From NCBI RefSeq assembly GCF_033473495.1, contig NC_088936.1, positions 5,165,752-5,229,751 of the forward strand: 64,000 nt of DNA, in the 5' to 3' direction. Positions 45,709 to 58,500 of this stretch are shown here, piece after piece. The notes under the pieces were generated by a model. It made no database searches and was not told the origin of the DNA. It was given only the letters and a program-made list of their open reading frames with translations. The translations under genes were made by a program, and so were the position numbers. Source of the DNA: Cercospora beticola (Eukaryota > Ascomycota > Dothideomycetes > Mycosphaerellales > Mycosphaerellaceae). Numbering within the stretch: position 1 is the first letter of the stretch; the number at the start of each line of letters is the position of its first letter.

Positions 45709-46911
45709 ATGGCCACAACGCTTGAGTGGTTTGGTATGTGTGTGTCTTTGTCAGATCGCCTATACTACGTATTGACAAGCTATTGTAGGAGCCACGACTT
45801 ACCGTCTGAAGACGAATGGACTGACCATTTTCCTTGACACATGGCTGGAGAGACCTAGTGTGCTGCCAAAGTTCTTGGCCATAGATGATGTCAAAGAGGC
45901 AGACTACATCTTCATCTCACACGCCCACTTTGACCAGTATGTGACGAAGTGGTCAATCAACTTGGGAACAGCAGCTGAATGTCGTATGCAGTCTTCCCGG
46001 AGCAGACCGTATTGCAATCAACACTGGTGCAATTATCATCGCCAATGGGGAAGCAATCAATGTGCTGCGAAATGCTGGCGTGCCAGAGGAGCAGCTTGTT
46101 CCAGTAGCTGGCGGAGAACGGGTGCCGTTGTTCACGCGCCAAGTGCGTGATGCAGCAAAACGAGGCGAAGTATATGTCGAGCCAGGCCCACCAGGAGCTC
46201 CGAGTAGTCCCCATTACAGACTCTCAGTGGCAGCTGTTCATATCTGGCCCTCGTTGCATTGTCTCATGCCAGGAAAATCGCACGCAGATATTCCAGACGT
46301 CATGGACACGGGAAAGGTACGATAGAGCTACCCGTTGTTCGGAATTTATCGTCCATTAATCATTGCGTTAGGAATATATCGGAGGTGCCAGTCAGTTTGC
46401 GTGCACGCTCAATATCACATTTGGCATGAAGTATGGGCTTCTCGAAATGGGCGATCATGTGCCTCGCGAATCGATGGACGAGGGTATGCGATCTTTCGTT
46501 GATTACATCAACGGTCCAGCTCGACAATGCATGTCTCACTTCGATGGCGGCCAATTGATGTTCAATTTCTTGCTTGGAACGAACAGAACCCTCATGTGGA
46601 GTGCACATTTGGGAGCATACGAAGGAATCTTGAAGACTGTAGAGCCTAAGCCGAACGTGCTGATTCAAGCCATCGCTGGTCGGGCTAATCTGAATGGGAG
46701 ACCCTTCGATGGGTCTGCTGCTCAGTTTGCGGTCAACATCTCTCGATGGCTAGATGAGCCGGGGAAGGTGATTTGGTGCCTGCATGACGATGCTCCGATC
46801 AAGCCGTGGACTGTGAATGTGCAGCCGGCGACAACGATGTTGGAAGAGCAGACTTCCTCGAGGGTGCTCGATCCATCTCTAGGAGAAACGATTGAGCTAT
46901 TTGAGACATGA
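45709..46911 (+). CDS. metallo-beta-lactamase-fold hydrolase
   Basis: Exons 45709-45733, 45789-45936, 45992-46316 and 46372-46911 give 345 aa. All three introns are exactly 55 nt and phase-correct. The first exon codes only eight full codons (MATTLEWF). The second intron interrupts the zinc motif: splicing creates HAHFDH from HAHFDQ, the HxHxDH signature. Further motifs are GATTYRLKTNG at the start, typical of UlaG-like lactonases, a possible Zn ligand at MGDHVP, and a C-terminal SAHLG. It probably hydrolyses a lactone, ester or phosphoester produced in the pathway. No signal peptide is present. Confidence 0.85.
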
Positions 46912-46944
46912 TTGAAAGCTGCTTAGATCCCTCTGAGCCGCGTG

Positions 46945-48599
46945 CTACAAGTTATTGTCTGTCGCTACGCCCCAGAAATAGCTGGCCCAACCACCCAAGA
47001 TTAATGCGATAAGCATGATGGAGAAAGCTACGCCTACTCGTGTATTCAAGCCGGCCTTCGTCCCAATTTCATATGCCTCACGCTGGGCGTTGATGAGGTC
47101 TCCATTCTGCTGCCTCTTCTTTCTGGACCACTGCAGTCGCCGCAAATCGTCAGTGATAAAGCTCCAGATGAAAAGCGCCAGTCCCACGACCACAGCACCT
47201 GCAGCCAAGATTACGTATACAATAACAACATGATTGTAAGAGTTGTTATCTTGATCTTGGATAACACCAGTCATGATGCGTATGATGATGCTCATGCTGT
47301 TGTTCACTGCAATCTTGATAGCGTAAGCCGAGCCGAAAGTGTCCTGATACCAGATTGCTGTCCGAATGCCATCGATGATAGCGGTCGGACCCAGCGTGAA
47401 CCCAAAGGCGTAGATCCCGAAAGCGGCAGCAGTTCCCGCAACCGTAGGTCCAAATGCTGCAAGGCACATGGCGAGGAAGCACAAGAGCCCACAGACAAGA
47501 ATGACTGTAAGGCGATGTCCATACCAGTCGATGAAGAGGCCGAGAAGAGGGACCAAGAAAAATCCCAGATACCTTGCGGATGCAGTGTACCATCCTGCTT
47601 TTGTGCCATCGACATCAAAGCGCTGCTCCGCGAGTTCGGTAGCGTTTTGCGAGAATACCACAGCCATGGATGTCTGGAATGCAGTAAAGCAGATGAACCC
47701 CCAGAAAGCCATCGGAAGCTGCAGCGCTTTTCTCCACTCGAACTTCTTTGTCTTCTCTCTCAGCTCCTCGCCCGTTGCAGGATCATTAATACCATCGCTG
47801 TATGTTATATCACAGTATTTCCGGAAGAACCAAAACAATATGGTGAAAGCGTTTGTGAGTAGGTTCATGAACACAGCAGTCCAGTACACCCAGCAGAAGT
47901 TACCAGTGTTTTTGGCGATGGGATTTGCTGTAGCCGTGCCAACGAAGGAGCCCAGTTTGCCAATTGCCAATTCCAGGCCGAGCGTCGAGGCGAAGCCATC
48001 CGATGGCGCGAACCACGAACTAAAGATTCGGTATTGAGCGACTTGGGTTGAGATATCTCCCAGCGCCTGAACGATCATCCCGCCGACCATCAATCTGTAG
48101 CTGCGGACTGTAGTGGCTGCAGCGATAATGATCGATCCAATGCTGTAGATGATATTGCCCCAAACCATGATGCCAGCACCTCCGAAGCGGTCAGTCAGTA
48201 TCCCCATGAACAGGATTAGTGCTGTCTTCATGAAGTCTTCCGAGGCTTCCAGCAGTGAGTATTGAGTGTTGTCAATTTGTAGCTCCTGGGATCGATTGTG
48301 TTAGTGACGTCTTTCGACAACGTTTGAAAGACGAAACTCACCTTTTTGAGAGTCGATTTCATGGCTCCCGTCACCCCAGATGACCAATGTGAGCCAAACC
48401 CGATCAAAGATACTATCAAAACGGCAATCAGCTTCATGCGCATCGGTACATGAGTCGATCGCCCGCCATCACTTCCAGCTGAGTTTGCATCACCGGAGAC
48501 TGCAGTGATGTTGGGATACGGCTCCTCCTTGTGAAGCCGAAGTGGTGTATTTTGCCATTCGTAGGACGCTTGGGCCGATTGATCGAGTTCTTGTGCCAT
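46945..48599 (-). CDS. major facilitator superfamily transporter, MFSD1-like
   Basis: Exons 48599-48342 and 48285-46945 (minus strand, 56-nt intron restoring STLKKELQIDNTQYSLLEA) give 532 aa. The N-terminal 50 residues are polar and cytosolic. About 12 hydrophobic helices follow, including MKLIAVLIVSLIGFGSHW, ALILFMGILTDRFGGAG (the helix 2-3 loop motif with D and R), LTVILVCGLLCFLAMCLAA, and a last helix near the C-terminus. The TDRFGG loop and LFIDWYGHR repeat resemble fungal MFSD1-type members, not drug-H+ antiporters. It may import the substrate or export the product of the neighbouring enzymes. The substrate is unknown. Confidence 0.88.
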
Positions 48600-49338
48600 G
48601 TTTGAAAAGCATACAGATACATTGTCGAATCCTCCCCGATCTTATCAGCTCAAGCTCTCGTATGAACGCACAACGGGCCGGCTGGCAGGGTCGAAGTCTT
48701 CAGACAAGCGAACTCGGCTCCACACGATGTGCAGAAAATATTTGCCAGAGCGGTCTAGCCAGAAGCAATGGAGCTGCGAAGCGACGTCCGAAGTAACGCC
48801 ATTGCGATCTCGGGCTCGTTGCACCAGCGCAGCAGTAATGCGATAGCATTGGACGTACCAACGCACAGAATCGTACCGCCATCGGCTGCGTCGAATGTGT
48901 CGCAAGCATTAGTACGAGAGCCTTAAGCGCAAGCTGTTCGAATCGGACAAGATCCCGACGCGCGTCTCCATGCGTCTGCTGGGACGACAAGTGAACTGTC
49001 CATGCCGAGTCAATGGCTGCTTCGTCGCAGAAGAGAGGGCTCTTTGCATTGTGTTCCTCAAACTATGCCTGTGTAATTTCTTCTGCTGGTTCCGGGATGC
49101 ATTGGTATCAAGAGCCCGAGTCAAGGTGTGCAATGGCCAGACATAGCATGATATCGTTCACGATGATGATAGCCCAACAAGTCCAACGCAGTCATTTGGA
49201 TTTGCCGGAGAGCGTGGGCTTGGAGGTATCAAATTGCAGCGCAAGGGAGCCAGCACGCTGTTGATATGTTCTGCAGTTGTAGAGGTATCGCAATTCATGT
49301 GTACCTATCGGTTCAATGTTCCTATTCGAGTAGCACGA
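48600..49338. other. intergenic, no gene seen
   Basis: It holds the transporter's promoter and the 3' flank of the aldehyde dehydrogenase gene. Short overlapping frames show no domain. Confidence 0.45.
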
Positions 49339-50826
49339 TCATGCCTTTGCCAAATATATGCTGCGCACTTGGCACCAGCCCTTCAGACCTGCCTCGCCGT
49401 TCTCACAGCCGACACCGCTGCCCTTGAAGCCGCCGAAAGGAACCTCCTGTTTGAGCAGTTAGCTTATGGAGGATCAAAAGCATGCGATTGTGCTTACCGG
49501 ATGCTGCTGCATCATAGTGTTGGTCCACACGACACCAGCCTCGACTTGGCGAGCCAACTTCTCAACGCGAGCCAAGTCTGTGCCGTAGATGGTGGCGCCC
49601 AGACCCCACGAAGAGTCGTTGACGCGCTTGATGACTTCCTTGTCATCATTCCACTTGAGCAATGGCACGATTGGTCCAAAAGGCTCCTCTTGCACGAGAC
49701 GGCTGTTCTCTGGTGGGTTGTTGACGAGTGTCAGTGGTGCGAAGAATCCTGGACCTTCGGGAATCTTGCCGCCGGTCAAGAAATCGTGGTTGTTCTTCTG
49801 CGAGTCCGCAAAGAATTCGCTGACCTTCTCGTAGACCTGTCGGTTGTTCAATGGGCCATACATGACGCCCTCCTTGGAGCCGGGTCCTACGCCAGCTTGG
49901 TTGGCGGCCTCGACCAGTGCCTTCGAGAGCTTCTCGAAAATGTCTTCGTGGACGTAGATGCGCTTTGCTGCGTGGCATACTTGGCCGGAGTTGAAGAAAG
50001 CACTCAGCAGGATAGTGGGCGCCACTTTCTCGATGTCAACATCTGGCAGGACAATGCAAGCATCGTTACCGCCCAGCTCCAGAGTCACACGCTTCAGAGT
50101 CGCGGAGCAGCTCTTGGCCACCAGGCGACCAGTTGCGGTGCTTCCGGTGAAAGAAATCTTGCGAATCTTTGGGTGCTCTGTGACCCATGGGCCAAGATTG
50201 TCGTCTCCCAGCACAATTTGCACGACACCAGGTGGCAGGTGTCGGTTGAAGAGCTCGACACATCTGACATCGCATAGAGGGGTAAATGGCGAAGGCTTGA
50301 TGATGATCGTGTTTCCTGTGAGGACAGCGGGGATGATCTTCCAGATCATGAGGAGTACTGGGAAGTTCCATGGCACGATGCCAGCGGTAACGCCCAATGG
50401 AACGTACTGCTCAATGGCCTTTGTCTCGTCGTTCTCCCACACAACCTTCTCCTTGATTTCCATGCTTGGTTGACGCTCGAACCATTCGTTGACAAGATCG
50501 ACCTCGCCCTTTGCAAATGGAGTGGCCTTTCCTTGCTCAAGCACAAGCAGCTCGACGATGTCCTGGCTCATTGCCTTGTACTCTTCACCGACAGCCTTGA
50601 TCGCCTTTGCACGCTCTTGCCATGGTGTCTGAGACCATGATTCGAATGCGGTCTGAGCATGTTCGACGGCTTCATCAAGCACTTCGCGCGTAGCAATGGG
50701 CACGGAGGCAATCTTCTCCTCAGTCGCGGGGTTGATCACGTCCAGAGTCTTTGCTCCTTTGGTGTCATATGCCTTTCCGTTGATGATGTGGGAGAAAGAT
50801 CCCGAGAGAAGCTTAGGAGATGACAT
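49339..50826 (-). CDS. NAD(P)-dependent aldehyde dehydrogenase
   Basis: Exons 50826-49498 and 49446-49339 (51-nt intron) give 478 aa. Without splicing the C-terminus would be wrong; with it the protein ends in the family's EVPFGGFKGSGVGCENG segment. Catalytic features are VPWNFPVLL (oxyanion Asn), the cofactor loop ISFTGSTATGRLVA, the general base Glu in VTLELGGNDA and the nucleophile Cys in FFNSGQVCHAAKR. It oxidises an aldehyde to a carboxylic acid in the cytosol. It is the last intact gene before the subtelomere and closes the oxidative gene island. Confidence 0.94.
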
Positions 50827-52478
50827 AATTGCTGTTGATGTTCAGTTGTTGATTCTTGACGAGGAAGAGGGCAGGAACACGAAATGTGATCAGCGTGCGA
50901 ACAATACTTTGTATTGCCTCGGGCCTGATGACGTTAGGCAGCCCCAGTGCAGAGGCCTAGGCCTAGACAGGTGGACCGGAGGGGTAGGTAGAACTAGCTT
51001 GCTGCGATCGACGTATTTGAAATCTTCAGGCAGATTCTAGCGAATCGTATTCGTCGACGTCGTAGAGCCTCCACTTCACGTTGTTGTCGATGTCGCTTGC
51101 TCGCATTCAAAACCCATTGTTATTCCCGTGGCCGCTGTTTACTGCCAATATGTCGCGTGGAGCTTCGGAGACCTCTCGGAGTGCGTGCCAAGAAAGCATC
51201 TGTCGACCACTGCTCGATTTCGGAATGGCTGTGGTAGAAATGTGGCTGATCCCCACCAGCACGGAGTCGTAGCTCACGCAAAGTATCAAGCGCCACGAAG
51301 TTCAAGATTACGAAGCAGCGACCTCGCTCCAGACTGTTCTCCGACGACCGGTTCGATAGGCCAACCCGTGCTTGTGCGACGACTTTCTAGAGGTGAGACA
51401 AATTCTTTCCCTGCCCAGCTGCTAACCCAAGCACTGTTGGACTGCTTCTCGTGTTTACTTACTACAGCTTGGTGTACATCTCCCTCTGGGCTCCCATTTC
51501 TTGCCGATGTAGTGCGACCCTAAGTCGACTTACGTGATGATGACTTGCCTCTCACACGCGCAGACCGACGAAGCGATGCGAATCGGTTCAAAGCCATCGA
51601 CCACGCCTTCTGCGCGTGTCAGCGAGGCCAGATGTGGCCCGAGGCAGCTTTCCCACTCCTTGAGAATGCATGCGAGCATAAGCCTGTCAAGCACGTCGGG
51701 AGTCGCAAGCGGCAGAACGTGTCTTTGCCTTTCTCTCACGCGGCAATTCGACACCTGCCACAGCATCGCGAAGGAATGTCGCTGCCAGCTGGTAAGGGCT
51801 CAGCTGAGCCAGCGCCTAGAATGGCCGGTCTGAACCTGGACACTTTGCCTTTATTTGGGAAAGCTGCCAAAGATTGTTTGTACAGAGCCGTACCAACCGG
51901 ACAGCACCTTGCATGCCAATGAGGCGTCGTGAACGACGTACGAGCGCTGGACACCGAAGACTTCTTCCCAGTGGCGCTGCCAATCCTGCAGCGACTTCCA
52001 AAGCAGAGATTCTCAGCGCAGTCGCGAGGACCTCTTCGCTGGAGCGGTGCGACGTGCCGATCGGAGCGCGCGGAGCGCCTGGCAGTGGTATTGAGAGCTG
52101 GATCCAGGCATGCATCTTCGCCTGCACCGTTTGCGGGAGAGGAATTGAGTCGTGCCTCGCTGATAGGGTCAAGATGGCCACATCATGTCGATGTGTCGCA
52201 ATGCGCATTGTAGTACTCGAGCGGAGAAGTCCCTGTCTAGGTAGAGAAGGTCGCTTTCTTACAGACTCTGCATTTAGGATCCGAGTAGCGAGACCTCGAT
52301 ACTTGGAGTTGGGTGGGAGCGGCGCTTCCTCCGGCCCTGGGCGACACCTCGCTACATGGCACCTCGCTACTTGGCTTGATTGGCTGCATCAACCCTACTG
52401 CATCGTCGCAATCCGCTGCTTGTCCCTCAGTTCTAGGAGCATCGTCGTCGTATATCGCGCGTTTATGCCCGTCTATAC
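50827..52478. other. gene-poor subtelomeric stretch
   Basis: Base composition is still normal and CpA/TpG are present, but the frames of 60-130 codons on both strands have no domains or splice support. A 15-bp direct pair (ACCTCGCTAC followed by a TGGC spacer) occurs near 52345-52375. I see no gene. Confidence 0.5.
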
Positions 52479-52697
52479 CGCTCGTCGCATTGCCGCTCGT
52501 CGCATTGCCGCTCGTCGCATTGCCGCTCGTCGTATGTTCGCTCGTCGTATGTTCGCTCGTCGCATGTTCGTATACCGCTCGTCGCATGCCGCTCGTCGCA
52601 TGCCGCTCGTCGCATGCCGCTCGTCGCACGTCGCACGTCGCACGTCGCATACCGCTCGTCGTATACCGCTCGTCGCACGTCGCACGTCGTACGTCGC
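52479..52697. repeat. GC-rich minisatellite based on GCTCGTCGCA
   Basis: A core GCTCGTCGCAT or GCTCGTCGTAT recurs more than ten times with 13-16-bp spacing. Variants are TGCC, TGTTC and ACC linkers, and there is a tail of CGTCGCA hexamer-like units at 52620-52697. It produces artificial Arg/Ser/Ala-rich reading frames on both strands. It lies about 160 bases before the abrupt change to AT-rich sequence. Confidence 0.9.
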
Positions 52698-52863
52698 CTA
52701 CTCTACGCAAAACCTCTGCGCGCTATCGGGATACTTTCGCTACTATCGAAGCGGATATTGTCCGCTTGCTAAGCTCTCTATAAACTAGATATCTTCGCCT
52801 TAAAGCCCGTCTAAGAATATAGTATCGATTGCTATAGTAGACTATATAGGTACCTAGGCAAAT

Positions 52864-52893
52864 AACTAGAAACCCTATTAGTAGAGTTTATAG
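52864..52893. repeat. dispersed palindrome, copy 1
   Basis: AACTAGAAACCCTA-TTAG-TAGAGTTTATAG, an imperfect copy of the palindrome CTAGAAACTCTA-N4-TAGAGTTTCTAG that recurs in this tract. Confidence 0.65.
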
Positions 52894-55537
52894 TCTTATT
52901 CTTATTAAGTCTATTAGTCTACTAATAATAATATAATTAATCTTACTAAAGATAATAATAAAGTAGTTAAGTAGAGATCTTAGTAAGTTATAGCTTCTAA
53001 GGCCGAGGAAGACGAAGAAGTCTATCTTAGAATATTAGATACTAATTATAATATTTTCTATATTTCTAGTATATCTAAACTAGTAAGTCGGATAAATTAT
53101 TTATAGCTTTAGAAAAGAAAGTATTTTTAGTAAGGTCTCGAATAAGATAATAATTAACTATCTACTCTATTATATTTATAATAAAAGTAGTATACTTACT
53201 CTATAGTTCTATTAGTAAAATATAAGGATATTTTAGATAGATTATATACTTTATAGAGAGCTAAGAAATAGTTTAAAGTATTCTTAGAAATACTATAGAT
53301 ATTATTATTTAAACTAAAATATATACTTAATACTATAATATATATATTATAGTCTAAATATAATAAAGTCTTAGTTATAGTAAGTTCTTTATCGAGCTTA
53401 TAGTTAGCTAGCTTTATTATATTAGCTAGATATAATAGATTATATATAGTATTCGAGTAATTCTTATTATTTATAAGCTAATAAAGCTAGCTCTAAGCCG
53501 ACTCGAAATAGTACTATAGGTCGTTATCTATAGAGTTTAGAATCTTATTAATAAAATTAGATAGAGCTATTATATAAATAACTTTCTTTATAAAGCTAGT
53601 ATAAGTACTTTCGACTCGGATAATATACTATTTAGCTAGCTTTTTCTATAGCTTAGATTACTTATAGAAAGTATTCTAAACTAGTAGTATACTTAGTATT
53701 CTAGAAAGTTTAGAGCTATATATATACTTATATAGCTTTATAATCTAATTAATAGCTTTCTTATAATTTATATTACTTTTTCTCTTCTCGATACTATTAG
53801 CTTTACTCTAGTTATATTTACTTAAAGTATCTATACTAGAAGTAACTCTATTCTAGATAAAGTAGTACTTATATCTAAATACTCTAATCTAGATAGTAAA
53901 GTAGTTCTAGAAGTTAGTAATAACTATAGAAAGATATTTTAGTTTAATTTCTAAAGTACTTATAATATTTAAGTAAAAGAACTCGTTATAGAAGTTTCTA
54001 GCTACTATATTATATATAATATTAAAAACCTTAAAGCTAATATTTCTAAGAATCTTTCGCTATTAATTAGAATCTATATACTTACTTTCGAGCTCTTATA
54101 GCTTATTTATAGTCTTTCTAAGTAGTTTCGTAATCTTATTTTATAGTTTAAGAAGGTCGTACTTATATTACTTAACTCTTAATCTAGATACTCGATTATA
54201 AAGAATAGTAATCTTTTTTCTATTAGAGGAAATACTCTTCTAGTAACTAGAGCTAGTAAAAACCTACTCTTAATAGTAGCGTAGCTTAAAGTCTTCCTTA
54301 CTACTAGTAATAGGCTAGTTTATAACTATATACTAGCCGAGCTAAAGTAAAATACCTTTATTTATAAAGAGGTTAAAATATAATTACTTTTACTTTAAAC
54401 TTAATATTAGTCTATCTAGCTTTATAATAATTCTAAGAGTATAAGCTTCTATTAGATTATACTAGTAGTAGATTATTAAGATCTTATATATAGCTAGATC
54501 GATAGTAGTAGATATTACTACGAGAATAATCGCGTAATTATTAGTAAGGATCTTAGTATATAGATCTCTAATAAACTTAAAGTTATTTTTAGTATAAATA
54601 TCTATAGTTATATAGATTAGATCTAGTAAATCGAGTAGTAAGAAATAACTATATATTAGGCCTATAATCTTAACGTATAGTCTATATACCGAAAAAGTAT
54701 TATAGCTATCGTCTAATTTCTTTAAGCCTATCTATAAGATCGCTTTATCGATTAGTTACTAGAAGTCTTTAAAATCTATAAGCTCCTTATCGAACTTTAT
54801 AAGCTTCTTATATTCTACTAGAGTACTCTTTAGGCTAGATATAATTTTAACTATAACTAATTTAAAATCTATATTATATAAAGTAATCTAAGTAGCGAAT
54901 TATATATAAATACTCTTAGCTTATAGAAATAGAACTTAGGTTAGTCTAGTAAGTAGTAAACTCTTACTAGCTAACTAATTACTATATATAATAATCTCTA
55001 GTAGCTTTAGTAGATTCTCTAAGCTATAGATCTAAAGCTCGTTTATAACTTTAAAGCTTTTATATATATCTTTACTTTAAAGCTTATCTAGAAAAGTAGT
55101 ATCGATTACTATAGCTAATTTATTATTAGCCTTTTCTTTACGAGCGCTATATATCTTACTATATACTATTTAAGTAAAGCTAGATAATATTATATATACT
55201 ACTAGATTATATATTACTATATTAGTAGATAAGAGACTAAAGAAAAGTTATTTTAGAGTCGAAATAAACTATAATCGATAGGTTATTAAAAAAATTCGAG
55301 TAGATATAGATAGTAGAAGCTATTTTATATACTAGGTAGTTAGCTATAACGAAGTAAGTAAACTATTATTAAGTAAAGCTTTTAGCTTTACTAGTCTACT
55401 ATACTTCTTATATAATAGATAATAGTTTATATTATATAGCCTCTCCTTTCTATATCTTTTATCTACTTTACTACTATCTCTTATATTCTCTAGTAATTAG
55501 TAAGCTATCTACTCGAAGCGTATTTATATAGTTAAAT

Positions 55538-55567
55538 AACTAGAAACTCTAATAATAGAGTTTATAG
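55538..55567. repeat. dispersed palindrome, copy 2
   Basis: AACTAGAAACTCTA-ATAA-TAGAGTTTATAG. Its flanks (AAATAACTAG before, AGTCTTA after) match those of copy 1. Confidence 0.65.
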
Positions 55568-55599
55568 TCTTACTATAGCTAAATCTATTTATCTAAAGT

Positions 55600-58500
55600 A
55601 TAGATAGTTATATTACTTAAATATAATATCTATTCGTTAATATTCTCTATATCTAGGTCTACTACTTTTAGAATATAGTTATAGTATATATCTCTAGCCT
55701 CTAAGGCTCTTTATATAGTTATAAGTATCTTATATATTATAGCGCTACTATATTAAATAGCTCTAGTTACTACTTTACTTTCTATATTATTTTAGTTACT
55801 CTTATCGATACTAGGCGTCTACTCTTATATTACTATATAGCGCCTCTTCGTATTACTTCTCTTTTATATTTTAGTTTATATAGTAGGTAATTAGGTTATA
55901 AGTATAATCTATATAGCCTATAATACTTTTAATTCTAGCCGATTCTCTTCTAAGTCTAGAAAGAATACTTCTACTATTCGGTAGCTTTCTATACTCTCGG
56001 TCTTTATATTTAGTAAAGCGATATCTAAATTAATAATATATTTTAACTTTAGTACTCTACTATAATTCTATTATTACTAAACTAGATCTAGTCTTTAGAA
56101 CTAAGTATATATCTAACTAGCTTCTATCTCTTCGAGTATATACTTTTACTTATAATTTACTACGATCTAGAATAGTAGTCGCTTTAGTACTATAGCTAGC
56201 GAGTTATACTTTAGTCTATTCTTTAGTCGAAGTTTATTAAACTAGTTCTCTCTCTATACTTTCTCGATAATCTATAGGCTACCTCTTTATATAGTATCTA
56301 TAGATTTACTTATTCTAATATTAACTTATATAATTATATTCTAGTCTATATTCTCTAGCTATATCTTACTTATATATATCTCTAGATTTTTATATATTTT
56401 CTAAATCTAGTATATCTCTATATACTACTATAGAAGCGCTATCTATAGGCCTATATTTTCGCTATAGTTAGTAAGTAATTCGAGTACTTCTTAGATAATA
56501 TCTACTAGTATCTAGCCTCGTTATAAGTTCTAAATATATTCTAATATAAATAGTCTCTTAGTATCGAAGTATAGCTAGAAGAGTTAGTAGTTTATCTTAT
56601 TATCGGATATAATATCTAGCTAACTCGAAATATTATAGATAGTTATAGTATTAAATCGCTCTACTTATAAGTATATCGTATTCTAGTTTATATTAGTCTA
56701 TAGATATACTATTACTCTCGATAGGTATTCTCGATAATATAATTATAGTATACTAGTAAAGTAGAATATATTATATCTAGAGACTTATATTAGATATTAG
56801 GCTATAATTAGTTAGTATATCGATATATTATTCTAGCGTTTATAGTATAATATCTCTTTCTAAGAAGTAGATATTATTTTATTACTATAATATAACCTAG
56901 ACCTACTCTACTATTATTTCGATATAATATATATATAGATAACTTAGTTAAACTATTTAATCGAATCTTCGAGTAGTATATATATAATACTATTCTCGTC
57001 TATTAGAAATATATCTATACTATACTTTCTATAATAGTTCTAATATATTTTTATAAGAACTACTCGAGTATTATAGTACCTAAGTAAAAGACTCTTAGTA
57101 AAATAGTAAATATAATACTCTAGTTAGCTCGGTAGGTCGAGGATATTAATTAGTCTATACTAATAGCCGAACTAATATCTATAATTCGAGTTATAACTAG
57201 CTTTACTTATTTAGTAGTTAATAAATAGAGTCGAGAATATAGCTATTTTAGTAGTACCTAGAAGATAATAGACGTCTATTTATATACCTATTATTAGTAG
57301 AAAAGTATATAGAGTAGAAGTAATATAAAGTAGATATAGAAAAAGTATACTTCTAGAAAGCTTTATTAGTATAGTATATAGTATTAAAAGTAGTTTAGAA
57401 TAGCGCTCTAGAAGAGATATATCGAAGTTAGTCGTAGAGGTTATATATCTATATTTTAGATAACTATTTCTATTTCGGTTATAGTATTTATAGAGATAGA
57501 GATTAGATTACTTAAAGCTATAGATAAACTTATTAATATAGATAATACTATTATTAGTTCGGATAGTAATTATATATCGTTATTAGTACTATAGGCGCGT
57601 CGGTTAATAATTAATACCTACTTCGTCTAGCTATCGAAAGCTAATATCTCTTCTACTATAGTATTCTTTTCTAAAAATAGTAATACTATTCTTAAGGCTC
57701 TTATTATATATACGCTCGATATAGTAACTATAGTATATAAAGTTACTATAATCTAGGAAGGTATTTTATAGCTATATATAATAGAGCTCGGTACGTTTAG
57801 TAGTATTAAGTCCTAGTACGTCCTTTTCTATCTAGAACTAAGTAATACTACTTACTATAAATACTTCTATATACTCTAGTAACTAGTATATTATTATAGT
57901 CGAGTCGCTATAGTACTAGACCTATACTTTAATACTAAATATAATTCTCGGTATAGATTTATAGTATAGTATAGCTATATATAGTAGGATACTATATTAT
58001 TTCTATTAGATAAGAATAGTACTTTTTATAATAATACCGGACTTAGAGCTATAGAGTTATACTATACTATTATTTTATTTATCTTATCTCTTACTATATA
58101 GGAAATACTACGCTATCTATTCTAGTTACTTCTCGTTAGTTTTATAGCTATATTTAGTATTACTTCGGAGACTAGTATCTAAATAGAAGCTTATAACTAT
58201 AGTAGTATACTAGATAGACTAGTCTAAGCTATATAAGTTCTAATCTATTAGAATATAATAAAGATAGCTAGCGATAGACCGGCCGGTATATTATATAAAC
58301 TTCGGGAGCGTTATATATATATACTTAATATAGCCGAGTAGAATACTATATTAGAAGTACTATATTAGAAAGGCTACTTAATATAAGTTAGTAGAGAGGT
58401 AGTAGCCTAGTATTATATAATATAGAATAATAACTATACTACTCTTATATATACTAGTATAAAGTATTAGATAAGCTATTTCCGGACTCTTATAAAAAGC

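Larger units (their letters stand above)
52860..55599. other. unidentified decayed repeat, left part of the AT-rich tract
   Basis: No intact gene. Ignoring stops, the minus strand at about 53060-53560 reads as protein-like sequence over more than 100 codons, suggesting a second RIP-inactivated coding element of unknown family. A segment at 52795-52850 resembles one at about 55075-55125 (both contain AGTATCGATT), a trace of older duplication. Confidence 0.35.

Noticed and set aside
52237..52788. Arg/Ser-rich reading frames of 70-300 codons on both strands
   Set aside because: They are translations of the minisatellite in several frames, not genes.
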